Shown piece by piece: positions 16,930 through 23,870 of a DNA stretch of 64,000 nucleotides (position 1 is its first letter; every line of letters starts with the position of its first letter). Made by a program: the position numbers and the translations under genes. The DNA is from Sphaerimonospora sp050942215 (lineage in GTDB: Bacteria; Actinomycetota; Actinomycetes; Streptosporangiales; Streptosporangiaceae): the NCBI RefSeq assembly GCF_050942215.1, contig NZ_CP192056.1:2728001-2792000 (forward strand). Direction: 5' to 3'. The notes below the pieces were generated by a model. The model did not search any database and had not been told where the DNA came from. It worked only from the letters and a program-made list of their open reading frames with translations.

Positions 16930-19712
16930 CACGTACACCTCCTTTCCGTGCTGGTCGGGACCGTTGACCCGGCGGTGGTGCGTGGGACGGCCCGCGCACC
17001 ACCGCCGGGGGGCTCGAAGAACGGGAGGCTCACCGGCTCGTCGTGCAGCGCGGTGCCGAGTGCGAACAGCACGCCGGCGCTCCCAGTGGCGAAGTCCATG
17101 GAAAGGCGCAGGAGCTGGGCTCCGGGGAAGGCCAGGCCGTCCCCGTACGGAAGCTCGTGCCAGGCCAGGCGGGCGATCTGCGCCGTGATGTGCTCGTCGA
17201 TCCGCCCGTCGATTCGTCCGGATCGCTCCGGGCCCGGCGTGTCCCGCCACGCGGTGAGACAGGCGATCATCCCGGCGCGGCCGGCGAACAGCCCGGGCTG
17301 GATGTAGTAGGGGAGCGCGGCAACCGGCCTGATGGCCGCCAGCGCCGTGGCGAACGCCTCGTCGTCCCGGTGGGTCAGATAGCGGTCCAGGACGAGCCCG
17401 ATGCCCGCCGATCCCTCGTCGAGGTACGGATTGGTCCGCCACCCCTGCTCCACCTGGAGCTGCCCGTCGTCGCGGGTGACGCAGCGGCGAAGGTCCTGCC
17501 GCAGTGCCACGGACGCCAGGTCGAGCAGCGCGCGGTCGCCGGTGCGCTCGTAGACGTGCAGGAACATCAGCGCCGGGCCGGCCGAGCCGTACATGAGCCC
17601 GGCGTGCGGGTGCTTGCCTCCGCTGATCTCGGGGACGTCGTCGGGCCCGCCGAGCCGGTCGGCCACCGCCGCCACCAGCCGGTCGGCCTGCTCGCGGAAG
17701 CACGGTTCGCCGGTGGCGTCGTGGAGATGGAGGAGGTTCAGCGCCATCCCGGCCAGGCCCCGGTAGAGGCTGAGGTCGGGCCCGTCGCCAGGTGGGGAGC
17801 ACAGCTCGGCCACGTCGAGCGCGTCCTGGCGGCGGCCGAGGGCCAGCAGGGCGTACGCCACGCCGTGCAGCCCGCTGTAGAAGCCCGTGTCGCGCCGCTC
17901 CGCGGGTGCCTTGGTCCGCCTGATCAGCCACTCCTCGTGCTCGGGGAACCGCCCTGCCCCGGTCGCCGCCAGGGCGTGGAGCACTCCCGCCGCTCCGTTG
18001 GCGAGACCGAGGCCGCCGCCCGGCTCGCCGAACTGCACGATGTCGCCGGGGAACAGGCGGTCGTCGCGCTCGGGGGTCGCGCTCGCGAGGATCGCCCTGG
18101 CGATGGCGTCCCGTACGGCCGGCCAGTCGCCTGCCGCCGTGCGCCCCTCCGATTTCGAGCCGCCCGTACGCCCCGCGCCGGCTCGCCCTGCGCCGGCTTT
18201 TCCCGTGTCGGCTCGCCCTGCGCCGGCTTTTCCCGTGTCGGCTTTCCCTGGTTGGGCTTCCCGGGCGTGGGCCTTCCCGGCCGCGGTGGCACGGGGCGGC
18301 GGCTCGTGCCCGAGGATGGTTCGTACGGCGGCCTCGATCCGCTCCGGCGGCACCGGGAACGTCTCGGCGACCAGCCGGCCGATCTCCTCGGCCTTCGGAC
18401 GGTGCAGCTGGAGCAGCATCGTCGCCATCGGTGCGAACACGGCGAGCTGGAGGCAGGCCAGCGCGTACTCGTCGGCCGCCGTGCCGGCCCGGTCGGGAGG
18501 CGGGACGAAGCCCGGGTTGGCCAGTGTCGGCCGCCTGCGCTCGACGGCGAGCGAGGACACCTCGAAGTCGATGAGCACCACGCGGTCGCCGTCGACCATG
18601 ATGTTGAAGGGATGCAGGTCGCCGAAGACCACGCCACGCCCGTGCAGTGCGGAGACGGCCTGCCCGATCCGGTCGAGCATCCCGGTGGCCCACTCCGCGT
18701 AGTCCGCGATCATCCGCGGGGTGCGGTCGGCCCTCGTCAGCGGGTGCCGCTGGGCGATGAGCCGGCTGAGCGTGTCCCCGCCGATGTACTCCTGAACCAG
18801 GAAGTGATGGTCGCCCAGGACGAACTGATCGCGCAGGGCCGGTACGGCGTCCAGGCCGGCGAGCCGCGCCATGATGTCGGCCTCGTGCCGCAGACGGGTC
18901 ACCGCGTCGCGTCCGGCGGCGTCCAGACCGGCGTGCGGGCGCGCCTCCTTCAGCACCACCTGCTCATCCGTCCGGGTGTCGTGTCCCAGGTACACCCCGC
19001 CGCCGTTGGAGAAGTGCAGCACCCCGTCCACCTGATACGGCAGGCCCTCCAGCGTGATCGAGTTCCTGGCGGCCAGGTGCGGTTCGAGGAAGGCGGGCAG
19101 CGTGACCCAGGACGGCAGGGCGAAGGCGGGTCCCCGCACGTCGGGCACCAGCCGGCCGCCGGGATCCTCGATCGCGAGCACCTGCTCGCCGGAGTCCGAC
19201 ACACAGTGGCGTTCGGCGAACCCGCCGTACCGGACGAACAGCGGGCCCTCGCCGTACCGCAGGTCGCTCAGGATGTACGGCCCCCGCACCCCGTCGAGGG
19301 TCTCGGCGAGCTCCTTGAGTACGAGTTCGAGGCGGCCCTCGTCCTCGGGGTAGATGGTGACCAGCTTGCCGCTCGATCCGCGTAAGGCGTACTTGGAGTT
19401 CTGCATCGTCATGACCCGCCGGCCGCGGAGGAACTTGAAGGCCAGCCGGTTGGCCGTGCAGTAGTCCCATGTGGCGTCGAGGACCCGCTCCGCCTGCTCG
19501 CCGCGGGAGGAGATGTGGATCTTCCAACCCTGCGTCGGCAGCGACAGGCCGGCGGGTGCGTAATGCATCCAGGTCTCCGTGGACCGGTGCAGCCACCCGT
19601 CGGGTACGGGTCGCCGGGTTATCTCGAAATCGGGATGCTCCACCCGTTTGCGGTCGAGAGTGTCATAAAACAAGGGATCAGCGAGGCAGTAAATCTCATA
19701 CTTACTAATCAC
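16929..19712 (-). CDS. class III lanthipeptide synthetase LanKC (RamC-like)
   Basis: The 927-residue enzyme has the three-part class III layout. The N-terminal lyase region starts ISKYEIYCLADPLFYDT. The central Ser/Thr kinase-like domain has Lys in VVLKEARP (about 252), catalytic loop FGDLHPFNIM (about 362) and metal site LIDFEVS (about 381). The C-terminal LanC-like domain (about 570-900) lacks the Cys-His-Cys zinc ligands. The enzyme should phosphorylate core Ser residues, eliminate phosphate and form rings. GTG 19712 is chosen because AAGGGG precedes it by 8 bases and it matches the RamC N-terminus. An exact 30-bp in-frame repeat lies in the kinase-cyclase linker. Confidence 0.93.
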   Translation of the reverse strand: MISKYEIYCLADPLFYDTLDRKRVEHPDFEITRRPVPDGWLHRSTETWMHYAPAGLSLPTQGWKIHISSRGEQAERVLDATWDYCTANRLAFKFLRGRRVMTMQNSKYALRGSSGKLVTIYPEDEGRLELVLKELAETLDGVRGPYILSDLRYGEGPLFVRYGGFAERHCVSDSGEQVLAIEDPGGRLVPDVRGPAFALPSWVTLPAFLEPHLAARNSITLEGLPYQVDGVLHFSNGGGVYLGHDTRTDEQVVLKEARPHAGLDAAGRDAVTRLRHEADIMARLAGLDAVPALRDQFVLGDHHFLVQEYIGGDTLSRLIAQRHPLTRADRTPRMIADYAEWATGMLDRIGQAVSALHGRGVVFGDLHPFNIMVDGDRVVLIDFEVSSLAVERRRPTLANPGFVPPPDRAGTAADEYALACLQLAVFAPMATMLLQLHRPKAEEIGRLVAETFPVPPERIEAAVRTILGHEPPPRATAAGKAHAREAQPGKADTGKAGAGRADTGKAGAGRAGAGRTGGSKSEGRTAAGDWPAVRDAIARAILASATPERDDRLFPGDIVQFGEPGGGLGLANGAAGVLHALAATGAGRFPEHEEWLIRRTKAPAERRDTGFYSGLHGVAYALLALGRRQDALDVAELCSPPGDGPDLSLYRGLAGMALNLLHLHDATGEPCFREQADRLVAAVADRLGGPDDVPEISGGKHPHAGLMYGSAGPALMFLHVYERTGDRALLDLASVALRQDLRRCVTRDDGQLQVEQGWRTNPYLDEGSAGIGLVLDRYLTHRDDEAFATALAAIRPVAALPYYIQPGLFAGRAGMIACLTAWRDTPGPERSGRIDGRIDEHITAQIARLAWHELPYGDGLAFPGAQLLRLSMDFATGSAGVLFALGTALHDEPVSLPFFEPPGGGARAVPRTTAGSTVPTSTERRCT
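18181..18240 (-). repeat. exact 30-bp tandem duplication inside the synthetase gene
   Basis: Bases 18181-18210 are repeated identically at 18211-18240. They encode the ten-residue unit ADTGKAGAGR twice in the linker at about residues 490-510 of the synthetase. More degenerate Gly/Ala/Lys units flank it. Confidence 0.9.
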
Positions 19713-19760
19713 CAGATGTCCCCTTAGGCCGGTCGCAACAAAGAATTCCGGAAATAACTG

Positions 19761-19782
19761 GACTGGCCAAGTTACTCCAGTC
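19761..19782. promoter_or_regulatory. inverted repeat in the synthetase promoter region
   Basis: GACTGG-N10-CCAGTC lies 49-70 bp upstream of the synthetase start, in an AT-richer stretch. A second inverted repeat GTCAA-N6-TTGAC lies at 19810-19825. Either could be the binding site of the RamR-like regulator; no experimental consensus was available to compare. Confidence 0.35.
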
Positions 19783-19889
19783 AACATCAATGTGTGAGAA
19801 CGTCATAAGGTCAACCATGATTGACGTCATGGGCACCACATGAGTGATCCCCACCCCACTCCCCGCCGTGATCCCTCCGTGATCCCCGT

Positions 19890-20138
19890 CGTGATCTTGC
19901 GAAAGCTCGCAGATCAGGGCCGTGAGCAGGGATTCTCATGCCCGTGATCTTGCAGTTTCTCGCAGGCCTGCGGCGCGACCAGGTGAGACTTCTTCCGTGA
20001 TCTTGCACTTTGCCGCCCACTGCAAGATCACGAAACTCATATGCGCAGGTGGGACGGCATGCCTGCGAGAAACTGCAAGATCACGGGATGGGTCTGGGCA
20101 GCTCAGAGACCGACTCTGCGAGAATTCGCAAGATCACG
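19890..20138. repeat. mirrored array of six 23-bp repeats with 53-bp period
   Basis: Three copies of a 23-bp element (CGTGATCTTGC...CTCGCAG) start at 19890, 19943 and 19996 on the plus strand. Three inverted copies end at 20032, 20085 and 20138. Every step is exactly 53 bp and the array is symmetric about 20014. Copies at 19943 and 20063 are perfect inverted repeats over 27 bp with their flanks (19941-19967 and 20061-20087). The central pair is degenerate beyond 12 bp. The last copy lies inside the 3' end of the kinase gene. No gene is present between 19713 and 20102. Confidence 0.9.
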
Positions 20139-20918
20139 GGGAAGGGGGTGGGGGAACTCGGCGATCAGTCGGAACCAGCCGTCGGGGTCGGCGGACGTGC
20201 CGACAACGCCGCCCAGCTCGGCGGCCCGGCGGCGGAGGTTGCGTATGCCGCTGCCGGCGCCCGCCGCCACGCGGGATCGGACGCCGTCGTTGGCGATGCT
20301 CAGGCGCACCCCGGGGGCCACCGCCCGGGAGCCCGTGCCCGTCGCCCCGCCGGACGCGTCCACGCGGGCCCCGTCCGTCTCGACCGGCGTGATCCTGATC
20401 ACGCACAGGCTCGCGTGGCTGTGGCGCAGCATGTTGGTCACGGCCTCGCGTACGGTCACCGCGAGCACCGCGTCCACCTCCGGCGCGAGCTTCACCTCGG
20501 TCGCCTCGACCTCGCAGCTCGTGCCGCACGCGGCGAGCACCGCTCTGGCGTCGGCGATCTCCGACCAGACGGAGATCTCCTGGTACGACCTGGTCACGTT
20601 GCGGACCTCGGCCGCCGCCTGCCTGATCGACTCCATCGCCTCCGCCAGTGCCGCCCGCGCGGGGGAGTCCTCCTCGACCAGGCGGTAGGCCAGCTCACTC
20701 CTGAGCGAGGCCAGCCACAGCCGGCCGCCGAGCAGATCGTGGACGTCCCGGGCGAGCCGCTCCCTGGCCTCGGCGGCGGCCTGCCGTACGGCCTCGGATC
20801 GCCGTGCGCGCAGCCGCCGTGACCGCCTGATCAGCAGGACCGGCAGCACACAGGGCGGCACGACGATGACGAGGAGTGCGAGCAGCACGGCAGGGCTGGA
20901 CAGATCTGCACTGGGCAA
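20103..20918 (-). CDS. sensor histidine kinase (HisKA_3/NarX-type)
   Basis: The 271-residue kinase has one N-terminal membrane helix (residues 10-31) and no real sensor domain. A HisKA_3 dimerisation segment with phosphoacceptor His follows (ARDVHDLLGG, about 58). The ATPase domain has the N-box REAVTNMLRHSHAS, LSIANDGV and SGIRNLRRRAAELGG. Such kinases pair with NarL-type regulators. None is adjacent, and the RamR-like regulator at 12082 is the nearest orphan. TTG 20918 is supported by GGAGG 8 bases upstream. The last residues RDLANSRR are encoded by a copy of the 53-bp-period repeat, so the original C-terminus has probably been replaced. Confidence 0.85.
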   Translation of the reverse strand: MPSADLSSPAVLLALLVIVVPPCVLPVLLIRRSRRLRARRSEAVRQAAAEARERLARDVHDLLGGRLWLASLRSELAYRLVEEDSPARAALAEAMESIRQAAAEVRNVTRSYQEISVWSEIADARAVLAACGTSCEVEATEVKLAPEVDAVLAVTVREAVTNMLRHSHASLCVIRITPVETDGARVDASGGATGTGSRAVAPGVRLSIANDGVRSRVAAGAGSGIRNLRRRAAELGGVVGTSADPDGWFRLIAEFPHPLPRDLANSRRVGL

Positions 20919-21118
20919 GCGGCGATCCTCCAGTCAGTCGCGCCGGAAGATCGGCCTTGCCTTTCGGTACACGGCTCAAATCTTGTCACACTAATCGACG
21001 ATATAGCGCGGCTTGCCGGTCGGTGGATTCCGGTCTATCGCGTCTTCCCTGGAAAATCCAAGAATACGCGGAAAACGAGGGTGATTCGGATGCCCGGAAA
21101 TGGGGTCGGGGAAATCCG

Positions 21119-21138
21119 CGGGCGGCTGCCGCCGCCCG
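21119..21138 (-). terminator. 8-bp GC hairpin after membrane protein gene
   Basis: CGGGCGGC-TGCC-GCCGCCCG lies just downstream of the minus-strand stop at 21142. It has no U-run, so it is a plausible but unproven terminator. The rest of 20919-21141 holds the kinase promoter region and no gene. Confidence 0.4.
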
Positions 21139-21141
21139 TCC

Positions 21142-22221
21142 TCACGAGGCCGCGCGTGAGGCCGCGTTCTCCGCCGCCGGCGTCCTGGCGCCGATCACGG
21201 CGAGCGTGAGGCCGCTCACCAGGAGCGCGACGAGTTGCGCCATGGTCACCGTGTTCAACGTCGCGGTGACCTGGTCGCCCGAGCCCAGGTTGAGGTACGA
21301 GAACCGGGACGACACCACGGGCACGGTCAGGATCACCAGCGCCAGCGGCACGGCGGGGGAGCGCCGCCGGGGCGCGTACAGGTGCGCCACGACATATGCG
21401 GCGCCCGCCACCAGCAGCGCCAGGCAGGCCAGACCGGAGGGCGGCAGCCACGGCCAGACCCATGCCCACGCGCCGGGCCACCGCGGTGAGCGGCTCGCGG
21501 TGACCATGGCCCAGGTCGACGCCACCATGATGAGGAAGACCGCAGCACCGGCGATCAGGGGAAGCGCGGTCACCCGGACCGGGTGGCGGCGTGCCGGGAC
21601 GTCCCGGTGGAAGCCGGCCAGCAGGGCGAGCGTGGGGACGACGAACATGAGGGACCGGCTCACCCAGTGGGCGAGCAGCGGCATCTCCGGCGCGCCCGTC
21701 CATGACACGACGAAATCGGCGGTGTACGCGGTGAGGCCGAGCACCGCCGCGACCTTCGCGACGCGCGGACGGCCGCGGGTCAGGGCGGCGTAGCAGACGA
21801 TCCACAGGGCGGGCGCGAGATCCGTGGAAAGGTGCCACGCCCGCTCGGCCGAAGCCGGCTCCCCGATCGGCGTCTCGCCGTTCGCGTACGGCAGGGCGAG
21901 CACGCCGTAGACACCCAGCGCCTGCGCCAGATAGACGAGACCCATCGTCGCCTGGAAGCCCAGCCCGGCCAGGGCGGTCAGCCGTACGGCACGCCCCCAG
22001 GCGTGGCTCCTCGGCGGCGCGCCGGCGCCGCCCAGGCGGACCCGCACCGCGAGCGCGGCCACGCTGGCGATCTCCGGCAGGCGCGGCCAGGCGTCGTCGT
22101 CGCCCACGGCGGATCCCGAGGCGTCCAGGAAGGCCGAGACCATCTCCTCTTCGCGCTCGGCGCGATAGCTCGGCGGCAGCAGCCGCAGCACCCGCCGATA
22201 GCGATCCTCCAGCGGGCTCAT
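21142..22221 (-). CDS. membrane protein of PadR-linked type
   Basis: The 359-residue protein begins with a soluble segment of about 70 residues, MSPLEDRYRRVLRLLPPSYR. This resembles N-termini of permease-like proteins encoded beside PadR regulators. About eight membrane helices follow. Function is unknown. Its ATG overlaps the PadR stop codon as ATGA, so the two are translated together and the PadR protein probably controls its expression. Confidence 0.8.
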   Translation of the reverse strand: MSPLEDRYRRVLRLLPPSYRAEREEEMVSAFLDASGSAVGDDDAWPRLPEIASVAALAVRVRLGGAGAPPRSHAWGRAVRLTALAGLGFQATMGLVYLAQALGVYGVLALPYANGETPIGEPASAERAWHLSTDLAPALWIVCYAALTRGRPRVAKVAAVLGLTAYTADFVVSWTGAPEMPLLAHWVSRSLMFVVPTLALLAGFHRDVPARRHPVRVTALPLIAGAAVFLIMVASTWAMVTASRSPRWPGAWAWVWPWLPPSGLACLALLVAGAAYVVAHLYAPRRRSPAVPLALVILTVPVVSSRFSYLNLGSGDQVTATLNTVTMAQLVALLVSGLTLAVIGARTPAAENAASRAAS

Positions 22222-22568
22222 GCCGTTCCCTCCGCGTGCCGGGCGCGCAGCCGTTCCGTCGCGTAGCGTGCCTTCTCGGCGAGCCGTACGGCCTCCGCCT
22301 CCAGCGCGCCGGCTCCCCGATCGGTGAGCCGGTAGTAGCGCCGCAGCCGTCCCCGGTGGGCCTCCTCCCGGTCGAGTGCGACCAGTTCGTCGGCGGTCAG
22401 CCGGTCGAGCACTCCGTACAGAGTGCCGATCTTGAGCTGCACCCGCCCCGCGGAGAGCCGCTCGACCTCCTGTGCGATCCCGTAGCCGTGCCGCGGCTCG
22501 TCCACCAGCGCGGTGAGGACGAGGAACGCCTGCTCCGTCATGCCCTGAGAATTCATGCACTCCAGCAT
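22218..22568 (-). CDS. PadR-family transcriptional regulator
   Basis: This 116-residue protein is a winged helix with typical PadR landmarks: FLVLTALVDEPRHGYGIAQEV, KIGTLYGVLDRLTADELV and RRYYRLTDRG. PadR proteins repress neighbouring transport or membrane genes in response to small molecules. Candidate starts are ATG 22568 and 22556. A palindrome overlaps the first, so the shorter start is possible. It is translationally coupled to the downstream membrane protein. Confidence 0.9.
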   Translation of the reverse strand: MLECMNSQGMTEQAFLVLTALVDEPRHGYGIAQEVERLSAGRVQLKIGTLYGVLDRLTADELVALDREEAHRGRLRRYYRLTDRGAGALEAEAVRLAEKARYATERLRARHAEGTA

Positions 22569-22576
22569 ATAATGCT
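22564..22576. promoter_or_regulatory. palindrome AGCATATAATGCT at the padR start (likely operator)
   Basis: The arms AGCAT and ATGCT flank an AT-rich centre, at the very start of the PadR gene. PadR regulators commonly bind palindromes at their own promoters. This suggests autoregulation and a very short or absent leader. Confidence 0.5.
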
Positions 22577-22674
22577 AGGCATGACATCCGCCGTACGAAA
22601 CATATCCGGCGATGGCGTCGGTGTCGTCACCGGTCACCGGTCACCGCTCCACGCCCGATCCGCCGGAGGCGGAA

Positions 22675-22866
22675 TCAGCCCGCGGCGCGGATTGCCGCTT
22701 CCGCGGCGCGCTCCCGCACCCGCGCGACCACCAGGCAGAGGAAGAACGCCGACAGGTAGCGCAGGCCCAGCGCCCGCTGGTCACGGCGTACGCGGAACAG
22801 TTTGTAGCCGGCGACCCCGACGGCGAGCGCACAGCGCACTAGTTCAGCCAGTGCGGCATCGTTCAC
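22675..22866 (-). pseudogene. truncated N-terminus of a membrane protein (possibly MAB_1171c/DUF6545-like)
   Basis: The 63-residue frame starts GTG with a GTGA overlap to the metallopeptidase gene. It contains one helix and the segment YKLFRVRRDQRALGLRYLSAFFLCLVV, then ends. In many actinomycetes the XRE-ImmA/IrrE pair is followed by a multi-helix membrane protein of about 380 residues that opens similarly. This looks like the stump of such a gene. The family assignment is from memory. Nothing recognisable follows in 22569-22674. Confidence 0.55.
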
Positions 22867-23363
22867 CGGCTATCGAAGATCGAGCCCACGCGGGCCAGGC
22901 CGTCGGCGATCTCGGGGGCGACCGATCCGGCCGGCCGGCGCCGGGCCCGCTGCGAGATCATCGAGGCGACCAGTTCGGCCTCCTGCTCCTCCGCCGCCGA
23001 GTAGTCGGTCCGCCCGAGCACCCGCCGGATCAGGTCGCCGCCGAGGTGGGGGAACAGGATTTCCGGCAGCAGACCGGGGTCGACCTCGCCGATGTGCCCG
23101 CAGAGCAGATGCCCGGCCTCGTGCAGCAGGATGTGCTCCCGGTGCAGGCGGGTGGTGCTGGTGGCGTAGAAGATGTAGTCGACCTCGTCGGTGGCGACCA
23201 GCGCGCCGCATTGCACGGCGGGGCCCGGCATCGGCACCAGCTCGACGACCCGGCCGCGCCGCTCGGCGAGCGCGGAGATGAACAGGTCGGGATCGAAGGG
23301 CGCCGGGATGGACAGCCGATCGACGATCGACCGGCACTTGCGCCAGACAGCTCGATCAATCAC
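22863..23363 (-). CDS. ImmA/IrrE-family metallopeptidase-like protein
   Basis: The 166-residue protein has the zinc-binding motif HEAGHLLCGH at about residues 80-89, and later acidic residues (YSAAEEQEAELVASMI) that can supply the third ligand. ImmA/IrrE proteins cleave or inactivate a partner XRE-type repressor; in this actinomycete subgroup their substrate is not established. The GTG start overlaps the end of the upstream XRE gene by 8 bp, and its stop overlaps the next start as GTGA. Both neighbours are damaged, so the pathway may be inactive. Confidence 0.85.
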   Translation of the reverse strand: MIDRAVWRKCRSIVDRLSIPAPFDPDLFISALAERRGRVVELVPMPGPAVQCGALVATDEVDYIFYATSTTRLHREHILLHEAGHLLCGHIGEVDPGLLPEILFPHLGGDLIRRVLGRTDYSAAEEQEAELVASMISQRARRRPAGSVAPEIADGLARVGSIFDSR

Positions 23364-23798
23364 CGTCGTGCTCCGTCAGCCCCTTGCGGCGCGCCTCGCG
23401 CCGTCTGATCGCGTCGATCATGTCGCTGATCGTGTCGAGCCCCTCGGGCGACAGTGTGACGGCGCGCAGGGCGATCTGCCGTACCACGTTGTCACGCAGC
23501 GCCCCGAGCAATTCCAGCTCCTCGGCGATCCGCTCGCTCTGCTCGTCGTCGAAGAAGTAGGCCGGTGGCACCTGGAAGAACCGGGCGAGCGCTTCGAGAT
23601 GACGTTTGGTCGGATTGGTCCTGCGGCCGTTGCGCAGCTGCCACAGGTAGGTGGCGTGGAGAAGCTCTCACCGGTCGCCTCCCGGCAGGCGGCGGCGACC
23701 TCTTCGTTGCGGTACTGCTCCCGGTCCGGGCGCCGGACGACCTCGAAGAGCCGCTCGATCTTCTCGGCGAGGGTCGATCGGACGGGTGGCTCGGCCAT
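23356..23798 (-). pseudogene. XRE-family regulator gene split by a frameshift
   Basis: The first frame (ATG 23798) encodes MAEPPVRSTLAEKIERLF through ATGESFS, then turns to nonsense. A second frame encodes ATYLWQLRNGRRTNPTKRHL through LARFFQVPPAYFFDDEQ and on to the stop at 23356. Together they make one helix-turn-helix protein of about 147 residues of the kind found before ImmA/IrrE genes. The break is near 23655-23665 and is repaired by adding one base. It is either a real mutation or a sequence error. A plausible ribosome site (GGGAAGAG) precedes the start. Confidence 0.8.
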
Positions 23799-23870
23799 CG
23801 GTCACTCTTCCCTTCCGCGACGGACGGATCCTGCCGTGCCTGTCGGCGTGGCCGCCGGGGTCCGATCATT

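Noticed and set aside
19890..20138. CRISPR array
   Set aside because: The 23-bp repeats and 30-bp intervals have CRISPR-like dimensions, but the copies are degenerate, half are inverted, the intervals resemble each other, and no cas gene is in the window.
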